A DNA stretch of 64,000 nucleotides from Bacteroides thetaiotaomicron VPI-5482 (GCF_000011065.1 NC_004663.1:5828001-5892000); one strand, 5' to 3'; positions 18,355 through 27,713 are shown, numbered from the stretch's first letter. Translations and numbers: made by a program. Notes: generated by a model not told the origin, from the letters alone.

Positions 18355-18627
18355 ATGAAAGTAGATTTTACAAAAGCAAAAGTAGAAGTGACATTTGGTG
18401 AATACAAGGAAATGGATATCGCCAAAGCAGTAGGTAATGCAATTCATCAGAATACTTCTGATATCGGTGTTGATGAAACAGCACGCAACATTTATCATTC
18501 CGAAGGAGAGCTTGAAATCCCTGATGAACAAATCAGTGCTATTATATATGCCCTCTCTAATGCAAGTACCATTCTGGTATCTGCAAAGAAGGCTGCTTTA
18601 AATTTATTAAAACTAACACAGGAATAA
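18355..18627 (+). CDS. Small tail-island protein of unknown function
   Basis: This 90-residue acidic, mostly helical protein (MKVDFTKAKVEVTFGEYKEM) sits between the truncated tail-tip gene and the fibre gene, ending one base before the fibre start. Small proteins in this position often assist fibre assembly, but no family is recognised. Confidence 0.55.
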   Translation: MKVDFTKAKVEVTFGEYKEMDIAKAVGNAIHQNTSDIGVDETARNIYHSEGELEIPDEQISAIIYALSNASTILVSAKKAALNLLKLTQE

Positions 18628-18628
18628 T

Positions 18629-21600
18629 ATGGAACTGACACAAGAGCAAATTAATGATATAGTAACGGCTGTATTTTCGTTGATGGAATCTCAAGGAATG
18701 CTGCCTGAGTCGCAACTGGACGTACTAGCTCAAAACGTGAAGCGACGCCTGCAACTCGACTCTGTAGGAGTTGATGAAGTTCCTCTTGTTGATTCGATAG
18801 AGGGAATTAACTCTCTCCCGTGTGTACGCCAATCCGGATCGGTATTTGATGTTGTCCGTACTCCGTTGGAACTACTTAAAGGTAAATTGGCAGCTTTACC
18901 TGTCTTTCGAATTTCGTCAGGCTATTGGCAAGTATCGGAAGATAACGGGAATACATGGAAAGATATAACTGATTCTTTAGGGAATCGGGTGTCTGCTCAG
19001 GGAGAAAAGGGAGAACAGGGAAATCAAGGAGATCCGGGTCAGACAGGAGAGAAGGGAGATCCGGGAGATAAAGGTGATAATGGAGAAAATGTCTATCTTC
19101 AGTCTAACGGAACAGAATTGCAATGGAAGATGGGAGAGGATGGAGAATGGCAGACCCTGATTTTACTTTCTGAAATAAAAGGTGCTGCTTCAATGGGAGA
19201 ATTGACCAATGTGTCTCAAGAAGCTGATATAGCAGAAGATGGTTCCGTTTTGATGTATAGGGACAATGAATGGAAACCGGCTGCGGAATGCTTTATTCCT
19301 ACCGGAACGGCTGAGGACGGTTCTATCATTACCACTTTTTCTGACTTAATGAATTATATCTCCACTCATGGAGAAGGTGGTGGCGGTACTGGTGTGCAAC
19401 GGAATATTCGTATCACAAATAACCTGGAATCGAAAAATATTTCTGCTAGTAAGGGAGAGCCTTGTTTATTGGATTTTACCTTTATCAGCCAGGAAAGATA
19501 TAGCTCTAATGAACCATATGAAGACACAGGAGAACGTGGTATGTGCCAGATTTCGGTCAAGAATAACATTAACTCTGAATATGTTATAGTGAAACAATTG
19601 TATATCAATTCTAGTGTTCCGTTCAAAACGGATATTGCCGAGTTTCTGACATCCGGAGCTAATAATGTCATGATCAAAGTTACCGGAGAAGTGACTGAGG
19701 TAACAACTCCCGCATTTGTATATGCTGTGCAGCTTACGTCTCTGTCCATTAGCGCAGTAAACTTTAAATGGTGGACGGCATTTAATAATGACATTACAGT
19801 TCCGTTCAATATATCAGGGAATGTTTCTAAAAGTCTGTATGTGAACATTTCCGGAACAGATTATTCTGAAGGGTATGAAGTAGCGTTGGGCACGGGAGTT
19901 TATGTCGAAACTGCTTACAATTACTCTATTCCACATCCACAAAAGAGCGGAATTTTTAAGATATCGGCTTATGTTTCCAATGCGGACGGTAGTATTCGTA
20001 CTAAGACCCTATCATTTAATGTGATATGTGCAGTCGCCGGTGAGCAGGCTAAACTGATCGCTATCAATAATGTGGCGGAAAGAATAACCAACTGGAGTGA
20101 AAACATCTTGTTTGATTATACGATGTATGATGGTGATAATGTTAGTACTTCTGCCTTGTTTGAGATTACGAAGGGGAATGAAGTAGTATTCAGTTCTACT
20201 GAAGAAAGCATTTCTACCTCTACTAAGTATTCATTCTCATTGCCTCTTGAAATAGACACAATAGATAATCAGGATTTCTCTATTATTGCTAATGTCAAAG
20301 ATAGCGGCGTTCTGCTTACCGATCCATTAGAGTTTCCCGTGAATAACTCGTTGGGATATTCTGCCGTAGCAGGAGCTGTGATGTATATCAACCCTAAAAC
20401 ACGTACCAACAGACAAGGAAATAGGGAATGTATGATTAATGAAGTCGACGGAACGCAGATCGAAGCTATATGGAATGGAATAAACTGGGGAAACGACGGA
20501 TGGACAAACGATAATCTAGGGTATAAAACGCTCCGTCTGCTTGCCGGATCAAGCGTTGATATCAATTACAGTCCGTTTGGAAAAGAGAGTGCCCGGACCG
20601 GCAAGACATTTGAAATAGACTATCAAATCTCTAACGTTACTGATTTCTCAAAACCGGTTATCACAGTCTCTACTCCTGCAGGAGATTTATTTGTCGGATT
20701 GAATATTTATCCAGACAACGTGATTATGTACTCACAGTCTCTAAAAGATAAGGATGTACAAAGTCTTCACACCTTTGAAGAGAAGCGGACCCGGCTGACA
20801 CTTACAATCATGCCGGATGCTTATGGAAATAGTGGATTTAATCTCTGCATTCTCTATATAAACGGAATTAAGAACCGTGAGTTTACTTATGAGAATAATG
20901 ATTATTTTGCTCATAACGGAACGATTGTCATAGGCTCTGATAATGCGGATGTAGATGTATACGGTATTCGTGAATATGATTCGGCATTAACCTCGCAAGG
21001 TGTACAAACGAACTATGTCAATTGGCTTTCTACAGCAGAAGAAAAAAATAGTTTCAAAACAGAGAATGACATCCTTGATACAAACGGTTCTGAAATAGAC
21101 TTCGATAATACGGTTGACCAATATAATGTCATAGTGTTTGACAATACGATTCCAAGTATGGCTGACCAGACGCAACGTATTGGTACCCTTGACGTTTACT
21201 TCTACGACCATCCGGAGTGGAATGTATCTATCAGTGATGTCACTGCAAAAGGACAAGGTACTTCATCTATGAAATACTGGATATGGAATACCCGTTATCA
21301 ACTAGACAAGAATTTGTCTGTCATTACTCATGCTGATGGAAGTACCAGTAAAAAAGTATGGCAGATGGTACCTTGGATTCCGGCAGGACAGAAATTTACA
21401 GCAAAAAAGAATTTTGCCTCTTCCATGCAATCTCATAAAATCGGCGCAGTCAATTCTTACACTGATTTATATAAACAAGTAGGTTTGTCGAACGAAGCAA
21501 TGCAGAGGGAGGGGTATTCGGATGTACGTGTATCAGTATACGAGCTTCCTTTCTTTTGTTTTGAAAAGTCAATTAATGACGACGGAGAACCTGTATATGT

Positions 21601-24600
21601 TTTCAAGGGTTTATATACTTTCGGACCGGATAAAGGGGATAAATATACGTTCGGCTATGATACGGACTATTTTCCTGATCTTTTGTCTATCGAAGGTTCT
21701 GATAACTCGCCTCTTCTGACTTTGTTTCGTGTTCCGTGGAATACTGATAGCGGGAGAGTCGTATACGATGAGGACAAAGAAGCATGGCAGTATAATGGTG
21801 CCAACTCTTTCGGTTTTGGAGCTGGAGATATAGCAAATATAGTCAACTGGATTCCAACCTACAATCACGTTTATCAATGTTCCCCCCGTTTGCTTCCATT
21901 CGATGGTACTCCCGATGAACTGAATGATGACCTGGATATATATCGTACGCAGCCTTATGAGTTTTGGATTGCAAAAGTTGGTGATTCGCATCGGTTTGAT
22001 GTCTATTATTATGAGGCGTCGGTAGGTTTGTTTATACCATCGGACATTGGAGAAGGACCAATTAATCTGGTATCTCAACTGGTAGACAAAGATTATGGAC
22101 TTGCTTCTGCTGATATTGAGAATAAAACAAATGATAGTCTGAATACCCTTTTTATCAATGCCCGTGTGGCTAAGTTCAGAAAGGAAGCCGCTTTGTACTG
22201 GGATATCGATGATTGTTTGTACTTTATGAACAATGTAGAGTTTAATGCTGGAACAGACGAACGAGCAAAGAACACCTATCCGTATAGCTTTGGAATCGAA
22301 ACTTCAAAATGGAGATGGCGTGTTGATGATGCTGATACTCGTTTTGATACAACCAATCGTGGTTTACCGGATAAAGAGTACAGTGTTGAAACTCATGATT
22401 TGGATGAGACCGGGGCGGCTGTATGGAACGGAGAAACAAATAATTTTTTTAACTTGATGGAACTTGCTTTCCCGGAGGAGAAGATAATAAGTATGCGCAA
22501 ATCTATGGCAGCCATGCAATCGCTCGGAGGTTTAAAGAGTGGAAATGACCTTGAAAAGATATACGCGTTTTACAAAAAGTATTTCTTTGACCAAGCGCAG
22601 GAATATTTCCCGTCGGACGGTTATAATGCTGATGCTAAGTATTGTTATGAAAATGGTAAATTAGCTTATAATGCAGGTATTTATTCAAATGATACTGATC
22701 CGATTACTCAAAGTTTAGGCGATCATTATCTGGCGGAGCAGAGGTGGATTACTAAGCGTATTTTGTATATGATGTCGAAGTATAACTTCGGACTATTCTC
22801 GGCTTCTGGAACCGATACAATTACTGTACGTGCTGCAGGTAACACGATTAAATATCAGTTGACACCCGCAATGGATATGTATCCGGCAATTGCGAACGGT
22901 ACAAGTATCATACAAGGAAAGAGAACGAAAGCTGGAGAAGTGTGTGAAATGGAAATTGAACTTTCGGGCTCCGGTGATCAGCAGAATGCAATACAGGGAG
23001 CATCATATCTGCAGGATATAGGTGATTGGTACAATAAGAATGTAACTGGATCTATGATTATTCAAGGAAGAATGCTAAGGGATATACGACTTGGAAGCAA
23101 AAATAATCCGGTTATCATTTCAATATCCTCTTTGACATTATCGAATTGTGTGAGCCTTCAGAGATTGCTATTATCGAATATTACCACTTTGTCCGGTACA
23201 TTGAACTTAACCGCATGCGAGCACTTGCAAGAAATTTATGCAGACGGTACTTCTTTGGCGCAGATTGTGCTGCCGTCGGGTGGAGGACTTCGTGTAGTTG
23301 AATACAGCAGATTTAATCAATACTTGTCATTGTCTAATTATCCTCTTCTTACAGATGATGGAATCGGGATTGACTTGTGCAAGACAGTGATCAGTGACTT
23401 TTTCATTGTTGATTGCGCACTGGTTCGACCTATGAAAATTCTTGTTGATATAATGAATGCACAAATGGAACAAGGAGATAACCATGCATTGAAGAGGATT
23501 AGAGCCGTTGGCTTTGAAGAGTCATACAATAACTCGTTCATATTAGACAAATTGGTTGACCTGACAAACGGTACTTATAGTGGATTAAGTAGTGAAGGGC
23601 TTTCCGGAGAAGATGAATTACCTGTGTTAGATGGAACTCTCAACATCAATGCGAGTGTTTATGGAGATACTGTAGAAGCGCTCAGAGCAATGTTCACAAG
23701 ACTAACCTTAAATATCAATGGGGAATTTTATGTTCGTTTTGCAGATGATATTGTAACAATGTTATGCGCAGAAAATTGGGGTGACGGTATAGGAACAAGC
23801 AAAAGACAAATGGGAAATATTACTGAACTAGGAATTATTTTTGCAGGAACAGGTATCAAATCGTTTAAAGAGTTATCTTTAAGTAAGATTGAATCATTAA
23901 CAAATGAATTTACAGGTTGTTCGCAACTTAGTTCTATTGCATTTCCTGAGACACTGCGGATATTGAACACAACGGCATTTGCTGGTAGTATGGTTGCATT
24001 AGACTTGTCTGATTGCACACATATAACTGATTTACTGATTGATTCAGACGATACTATTGATTTCATGCCATCCGCAAACGATAATCTCGTTAATATTACT
24101 TATAATAACGGATCTAGCTGTATACATATGGTGGGTTATTCAAATGCTATTCTTACCATTAATAACGAGTCTGAGATTGTAGATTTTTGGGTAGAAAATT
24201 GTAATACTAATAATAATATTCTTTCGAAAATACAATCCATATATTCAGTCAAGGAACATTTACTTAAATATATTAGGGCTGTAGGATTTGATGAAGAATT
24301 CTATACGAACGAAATATTAAAAACTCTGTTATCATTAGCTGAGAATGGATATCGTGGAATAAATGAAAGTGGAGAAAGAGATGATAACATTATACCTGTA
24401 TTATCAGGGAAAGTACTATGTACAGATAAGTATTCGCCAGATATGTTGTATGATTTAAAAAGTTACTTCCCTAATATTTTGTTTAATATGACGGGAGAAG
24501 CTTGTGTTGATTTCAAAGATCAAGTCGTAAAAGATATATGTGTGAGGAATTGGGGTAGTGATGGAGAATTGACCGTTGAACAGGCTGCAGGGATAACAAC

Positions 24601-25180
24601 TATTAATACTAAGTTCAAAGAGAACTTGGAAATTACATCTTTTAATGAGTTGAAATATTTCACTAATGCAAACGCACGTACAGAGTATCCTGGTGAGCCT
24701 GGGGTGCCATACGGAGCTTTCGACCGATGTACCAATCTGGAATCAGTAACAATAATGCCTACAGCCAAAAGAATTGAAACAAGTGCTTTTGGTGGTTGCT
24801 CCAGTCTTAAAAAAGTTCTATTTCCTGATTCTGTATATTTCTTAGGTACGAATATTTTTTATGGCTGTACTTCGCTGGAAAGTGTAAATATACCAAAGGG
24901 TTTTGCTGACAGTAAATTTCCAAGTAATGTATTTAGAGATTGTATTTCATTAACTTCGCTTATAGAAGTACCTGAAACTGTCACTATAATAGGTATGGCA
25001 ACATTTAATGGATGTACTTCTTTAGCAGGGGTGAAATTGAAGGGAAATGTCCCTCCATCTCTTGAATACAGTGTGTTTGGTAATTCTACATTCCCTATTT
25101 ATGTCCCAGAAGCAGCAGTTAATGCTTACAAGTCTGCTTCCGGATGGACTTCATTGGCTTCTAGGATTATGGGATACTAA
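18629..25180 (+). CDS. Giant tail fibre/receptor-binding protein with invertible C-terminus
   Basis: This is a 2183-residue protein. The N-terminal about 120 residues probably attach to the particle. Residues 125-154 are collagen-like G-x-y repeats. Residues about 155-1500 include beta-sandwich and laminin-G-like stretches, and the last about 650 residues are leucine-rich repeats of the BspA/LRR_5 type (AFGGCSSLKKVLFPDSV). A module beginning NWG occurs at least twice in the C-terminal part. From residue 1994 (TKFKENLEIT) the coding sequence lies inside an invertible segment, so the last 190 residues can be exchanged. No signal peptide is seen, as expected for a phage structural protein. It most likely binds a surface receptor of the target cell. 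Confidence 0.75.
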   Translation: MELTQEQINDIVTAVFSLMESQGMLPESQLDVLAQNVKRRLQLDSVGVDEVPLVDSIEGINSLPCVRQSGSVFDVVRTPLELLKGKLAALPVFRISSGYWQVSEDNGNTWKDITDSLGNRVSAQGEKGEQGNQGDPGQTGEKGDPGDKGDNGENVYLQSNGTELQWKMGEDGEWQTLILLSEIKGAASMGELTNVSQEADIAEDGSVLMYRDNEWKPAAECFIPTGTAEDGSIITTFSDLMNYISTHGEGGGGTGVQRNIRITNNLESKNISASKGEPCLLDFTFISQERYSSNEPYEDTGERGMCQISVKNNINSEYVIVKQLYINSSVPFKTDIAEFLTSGANNVMIKVTGEVTEVTTPAFVYAVQLTSLSISAVNFKWWTAFNNDITVPFNISGNVSKSLYVNISGTDYSEGYEVALGTGVYVETAYNYSIPHPQKSGIFKISAYVSNADGSIRTKTLSFNVICAVAGEQAKLIAINNVAERITNWSENILFDYTMYDGDNVSTSALFEITKGNEVVFSSTEESISTSTKYSFSLPLEIDTIDNQDFSIIANVKDSGVLLTDPLEFPVNNSLGYSAVAGAVMYINPKTRTNRQGNRECMINEVDGTQIEAIWNGINWGNDGWTNDNLGYKTLRLLAGSSVDINYSPFGKESARTGKTFEIDYQISNVTDFSKPVITVSTPAGDLFVGLNIYPDNVIMYSQSLKDKDVQSLHTFEEKRTRLTLTIMPDAYGNSGFNLCILYINGIKNREFTYENNDYFAHNGTIVIGSDNADVDVYGIREYDSALTSQGVQTNYVNWLSTAEEKNSFKTENDILDTNGSEIDFDNTVDQYNVIVFDNTIPSMADQTQRIGTLDVYFYDHPEWNVSISDVTAKGQGTSSMKYWIWNTRYQLDKNLSVITHADGSTSKKVWQMVPWIPAGQKFTAKKNFASSMQSHKIGAVNSYTDLYKQVGLSNEAMQREGYSDVRVSVYELPFFCFEKSINDDGEPVYVFKGLYTFGPDKGDKYTFGYDTDYFPDLLSIEGSDNSPLLTLFRVPWNTDSGRVVYDEDKEAWQYNGANSFGFGAGDIANIVNWIPTYNHVYQCSPRLLPFDGTPDELNDDLDIYRTQPYEFWIAKVGDSHRFDVYYYEASVGLFIPSDIGEGPINLVSQLVDKDYGLASADIENKTNDSLNTLFINARVAKFRKEAALYWDIDDCLYFMNNVEFNAGTDERAKNTYPYSFGIETSKWRWRVDDADTRFDTTNRGLPDKEYSVETHDLDETGAAVWNGETNNFFNLMELAFPEEKIISMRKSMAAMQSLGGLKSGNDLEKIYAFYKKYFFDQAQEYFPSDGYNADAKYCYENGKLAYNAGIYSNDTDPITQSLGDHYLAEQRWITKRILYMMSKYNFGLFSASGTDTITVRAAGNTIKYQLTPAMDMYPAIANGTSIIQGKRTKAGEVCEMEIELSGSGDQQNAIQGASYLQDIGDWYNKNVTGSMIIQGRMLRDIRLGSKNNPVIISISSLTLSNCVSLQRLLLSNITTLSGTLNLTACEHLQEIYADGTSLAQIVLPSGGGLRVVEYSRFNQYLSLSNYPLLTDDGIGIDLCKTVISDFFIVDCALVRPMKILVDIMNAQMEQGDNHALKRIRAVGFEESYNNSFILDKLVDLTNGTYSGLSSEGLSGEDELPVLDGTLNINASVYGDTVEALRAMFTRLTLNINGEFYVRFADDIVTMLCAENWGDGIGTSKRQMGNITELGIIFAGTGIKSFKELSLSKIESLTNEFTGCSQLSSIAFPETLRILNTTAFAGSMVALDLSDCTHITDLLIDSDDTIDFMPSANDNLVNITYNNGSSCIHMVGYSNAILTINNESEIVDFWVENCNTNNNILSKIQSIYSVKEHLLKYIRAVGFDEEFYTNEILKTLLSLAENGYRGINESGERDDNIIPVLSGKVLCTDKYSPDMLYDLKSYFPNILFNMTGEACVDFKDQVVKDICVRNWGSDGELTVEQAAGITTINTKFKENLEITSFNELKYFTNANARTEYPGEPGVPYGAFDRCTNLESVTIMPTAKRIETSAFGGCSSLKKVLFPDSVYFLGTNIFYGCTSLESVNIPKGFADSKFPSNVFRDCISLTSLIEVPETVTIIGMATFNGCTSLAGVKLKGNVPPSLEYSVFGNSTFPIYVPEAAVNAYKSASGWTSLASRIMGY
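19001..19090 (+). repeat. Collagen-like G-x-y repeat inside the fibre gene
   Basis: Thirty residues of uninterrupted Gly-x-y triplets (GEKGEQGNQGDPGQTGEKGD and onwards) occupy fibre residues 125-154. In phage fibres such segments form a trimeric triple helix, which implies the fibre is a trimer. Confidence 0.85.
24606..24637 (+). repeat. Inversion site, left copy
   Basis: This 32-bp copy is identical to the reverse complement of 25776-25807. Inside it is a 17-bp palindromic core with AAGTTC and GAACTT arms around a 5-bp centre (24611-24627), the sort of layout bound by a site-specific recombinase. Confidence 0.9.
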
Positions 25181-25196
25181 TTTTCTACTCTGATTG

Positions 25197-25805
25197 TTAG
25201 TGTACATTATTGGGGTTAAGATCAAAGTCATACTCTGTAATAGTTCTAAAACTTCCCCAATTGGTCGCAGAAGCATAAACTTCCTTGCATCCAATAGGAA
25301 CGTATAGATCACAGGTATCAGGATTATCTCCCCATCCGTGTTCCAATATTGGTGGAATTGTTGATTTTACATATAATGTATTTAGATTAGAGCCTCTTCT
25401 CCAATATCCTCTAATTCTGTATGTTTTAAATGGAAGTACTAATATTGTAACTTGAGTGTTTTCTAGCCACAGATCACCGCCGACGTATAATGGTACATCC
25501 CCTCCATCCTCAAACACAATAGAAGTGAGGTTTACACAATTCTTAAACGTTGCAACATCACAAAGACCAACTGACTTGGGAATTAAAATTTTAGAAATTT
25601 TAGTATTAGCCAAAAAACTGAGAGCGATATTAAAAATGTTGGGTGGAAGAACAATAGATTTCAAATTTATACAATTCTGGAATGGACTCGAATCAATACG
25701 ATTGTTATTAGCAGAATCCAAATAACGGCCATTACTATTGGTATAATTGACAAAATATTGAAATTCATCAAAGTTTGTAATTTCCAAGTTCTCTTTGAAC
25801 TTAGT
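25197..25805 (-). CDS. Silent alternative C-terminus of the tail fibre
   Basis: On the - strand, 202 codons start in the inverted repeat (TKFKENLEIT) and run to TAA at 25197-25199. The sequence contains leucine-rich repeats (FQNCINLKSIVLPPNIF, then ATFKNCVNLTSIVFEDG) and aligns with, but differs from, the current fibre end. Only the first 10 residues are identical and the following about 10 are similar. It has no start signal of its own in this orientation: the frame extends upstream into unrelated sequence antisense to the next gene. It is therefore a stored cassette, expressed only after inversion. Confidence 0.85.
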   Translation of the reverse strand, partial: TKFKENLEITNFDEFQYFVNYTNSNGRYLDSANNNRIDSSPFQNCINLKSIVLPPNIFNIALSFLANTKISKILIPKSVGLCDVATFKNCVNLTSIVFEDGGDVPLYVGGDLWLENTQVTILVLPFKTYRIRGYWRRGSNLNTLYVKSTIPPILEHGWGDNPDTCDLYVPIGCKEVYASATNWGSFRTITEYDFDLNPNNVH

Positions 25806-25807
25806 AT
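25776..25807 (-). repeat. Inversion site, right copy
   Basis: Inverted partner of 24606-24637, 32 of 32 bases identical. Partial similarity continues about 25 bp inward because the two cassettes are homologous there. Confidence 0.9.
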
Positions 25808-25830
25808 AATAATATAAATAAAAAATAAGA

Positions 25831-26061
25831 ATGAAAAAAGTGAAAATTATGATTGGAGATAATACTCCTAGCTTCCATCTGATAGCTTCAGAAGGTAAAG
25901 TTCTACAAAGAATATCTGACAAACAGATTTTTGGGTATGAAATATACTTAGGGTATACCTACTATATTGGTTCTCAAAAGCTACCCGAACCATTGTTAGA
26001 GTTGCCGGAGCATTATTGTGAGATCGATGCTCCTGAAGAATATAAAGATATGCTTTATTAG
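25831..26061 (+). CDS. Small protein following the fibre gene
   Basis: This 76-residue protein (MKKVKIMIGDNTPSFHLIAS) starts 23 bp outside the right inversion site, so it stays in place whichever way the segment faces. It has no signal peptide or membrane helix. A fibre-assembly or attachment role is possible from position only. Confidence 0.5.
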   Translation: MKKVKIMIGDNTPSFHLIASEGKVLQRISDKQIFGYEIYLGYTYYIGSQKLPEPLLELPEHYCEIDAPEEYKDMLY

Positions 26062-26149
26062 ATTTGATTTTGATGGAATATGTTTGAGTACAGTATACTA
26101 TAGGATATATCCATTAACATCATTAATAACAGAATAAAATTGGATAAAT

Positions 26150-26500
26150 ATGGGATTAAATGAATGGCTAGCTCTGATTGGCGCTCTAGGCGGATTAGAA
26201 GCAATCAAATGGGTAATAAACTTCTATGTGAACAGGAAAACTAATGCACGTAAGGAAGGTGCGGCTGCTGACAGCATGGAGAATGAAAATGAGCGTAAGC
26301 AAATAGCTTGGTTGGAGGAACGTATCGCTCAAAGAGATGCAAAGATTGATACTATCTATGTTGAACTCCGTCAGGAGCAAGCTGCCCATTTAGATGAAAT
26401 TTACAAAAGACATGGAATTGAATTAAAACAGAAGGAGGCTGAAATGAGGCGTTGTGATATTCGTAAATGTGACAGGCGGCAACCTCCAAGTGGTTATTAA
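26150..26500 (+). CDS. Holin-like membrane protein
   Basis: This 116-residue protein has one N-terminal membrane helix (about residues 5-27, LALIGALGGLEAIKWVINFY) followed by a long charged coiled coil (about 45-105). Its position just before an amidase and a spanin-like gene fits a holin or holin-associated protein of the lysis cassette. Single-helix holins exist, but membrane anchoring of another protein cannot be excluded. Confidence 0.55.
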   Translation: MGLNEWLALIGALGGLEAIKWVINFYVNRKTNARKEGAAADSMENENERKQIAWLEERIAQRDAKIDTIYVELRQEQAAHLDEIYKRHGIELKQKEAEMRRCDIRKCDRRQPPSGY

Positions 26501-26519
26501 TAAAAAAGAATATTGTAAC

Positions 26520-27110
26520 ATGAAAATATTGATAGATAACGGGCATGGTGAAAATACTCCTGGCAAATGTTCACCGGATGGGAGATTAAAAGAATGGGCA
26601 TATACAAGAGAAATAGCTGATAGAGTGGTAGCCGGATTACGTCATAGGGGAGAGGAGGCAGAACGTATTGTGAAGGAGGATGTAGATATACCACTCTCTA
26701 TACGATGTAGGCGAGTGAACAAAATTTATCAGGAATCTGGAGGAAATGCGATCTTAATTTCTATCCATTGCAATGCAGCAGCTCTTGGTATTGATTGGTT
26801 ATCTGCGCATGGATGGAGTGTATTTGTTTCGAATAATGCTTCTGCCAATAGTAAATGTTTGGCTACAAGTTTAGCTGAATCTGCTATTATGCAATCTGTT
26901 TTTGTCCGTCAGCCAATGCCAGGACAACTGTTTTGGACACAAAATCTCGCCATATGCCGGGATACAATTTGTCCGTCAGTATTAACCGAGAATTTTTTTC
27001 AGGATAATAAGGAAGATGTCGAATTCCTTTTATCTCCTGAGGGAAAGCAACAAGTTATACAAATACATATTGATGGGATTCTTAATTATTTGAAAACTAT
27101 CGAATTATGA
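26520..27110 (+). CDS. N-acetylmuramoyl-L-alanine amidase (Amidase_3), endolysin
   Basis: This 196-residue enzyme hydrolyses the bond between MurNAc and L-Ala in peptidoglycan. The zinc-binding set is visible: H9 in DNGHG, E25 in GRLKEW and H83 in SIHCNAA; the catalytic Glu lies in VLTENFF near residue 166. It has no signal peptide, so it would reach the wall through the holin. The start at 26520 (MKILIDNGHG) is preferred to an in-frame ATG at 26454 that overlaps the holin gene. It overlaps the next gene by 4 bp (ATGA). Confidence 0.9.
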   Translation: MKILIDNGHGENTPGKCSPDGRLKEWAYTREIADRVVAGLRHRGEEAERIVKEDVDIPLSIRCRRVNKIYQESGGNAILISIHCNAAALGIDWLSAHGWSVFVSNNASANSKCLATSLAESAIMQSVFVRQPMPGQLFWTQNLAICRDTICPSVLTENFFQDNKEDVEFLLSPEGKQQVIQIHIDGILNYLKTIEL

Positions 27111-27505
27111 GGCATTTAGTATGTATATTGATGCTATCTTTTGTATTGGGAGGATGTTTCTGTTCATGTCGGACTCAATATATCCCGATTGAATCTGTAA
27201 AGACAGAATATAATGTTCGTGATAGTATAAGGTATGATAGTATATATCAGCATGATAGTGTATATCTAACGGTAAAAGGAGATACGGTATATCAGTATAA
27301 ATATAAATATCTGTATAAGTACCAATATGTAAATAAGACAGATACTTTGATAAAGACTGATTCAATACAAGTTCCTTATCCAGTAGAGAAACAACTTGCT
27401 AAATGGCAGCAGTTTAAACTGGACTTAGGGGGAATTGCTATGCTGATTATTATAGTAATCGTTTTTATTTTACTAGGAAGGACTGTGCATAGATTGAAAA
27501 TATGA
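27107..27505 (+). CDS. Candidate unimolecular spanin (lysis lipoprotein)
   Basis: This 132-residue protein combines an N-terminal lipoprotein signal (lipobox FVLGGC, cysteine near residue 17) with a C-terminal membrane helix (about residues 108-127, AMLIIIVIVFILL). Between them is a Tyr/Lys/Asp-rich linker of strand-like repeats (YQYKYKYLYKYQYV). An outer-membrane lipid anchor at one end and an inner-membrane helix at the other is the layout of unimolecular spanins, which fuse the two membranes at the end of phage lysis. Overlap with the amidase gene supports a lysis role. Confidence 0.65.
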   Translation: MRHLVCILMLSFVLGGCFCSCRTQYIPIESVKTEYNVRDSIRYDSIYQHDSVYLTVKGDTVYQYKYKYLYKYQYVNKTDTLIKTDSIQVPYPVEKQLAKWQQFKLDLGGIAMLIIIVIVFILLGRTVHRLKI

Positions 27506-27549
27506 AGGGATAGTGTCGAATATATGGTAGTAAAGTTGATGCGCGTGAA

Positions 27550-27583
27550 CTCGGCTATTTCTCTTAATGTGGATATAGCCGAG
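27550..27583. terminator. Hairpin after the lysis genes
   Basis: A perfect 9-bp stem (CTCGGCTAT/ATAGCCGAG) with a 16-base loop is followed at 27591 by a second small palindrome. There is no strong T run. It probably marks the end of the tail-lysis transcript. Confidence 0.45.
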
Positions 27584-27677
27584 TATGTGCAGATTGTATA
27601 TCATCTGCGTATTGGTTATATATCCTATAAATAAATGAATTTATTTTCTTCTCTCGCCTTTATTATCAACTATTTTG

Positions 27678-27685
27678 TACCTTTG
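27678..27685 (+). promoter_or_regulatory. -7 box of the AAA/nuclease gene
   Basis: TACCTTTG matches TAnnTTTG and lies 28 bp before the ATG at 27714. No exact -33 TTTG is seen. Confidence 0.55.
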
Positions 27686-27713
27686 CCTGTATAGAGCAAA
27701 AAATATTGAGATT

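Larger units (their letters stand above)
24606..25807. other. Invertible DNA segment switching the fibre tip
   Basis: About 1.2 kb lies between perfect 32-bp inverted repeats. It contains the 3' end of the fibre gene on the + strand and a second, promoterless 3' end on the - strand; the two converge, with stop codons 16 bp apart (25178-25180 and 25197-25199). Both coding ends read the repeat in the same frame (TKFKENLEIT), so inversion gives an uninterrupted fibre gene of about 2195 codons. Confidence 0.85.

Noticed and set aside
18629..25180. Diversity-generating retroelement acting on the fibre tip
   Set aside because: No reverse transcriptase or template/variable repeat pair was seen; the inverted repeat explains the variation better.
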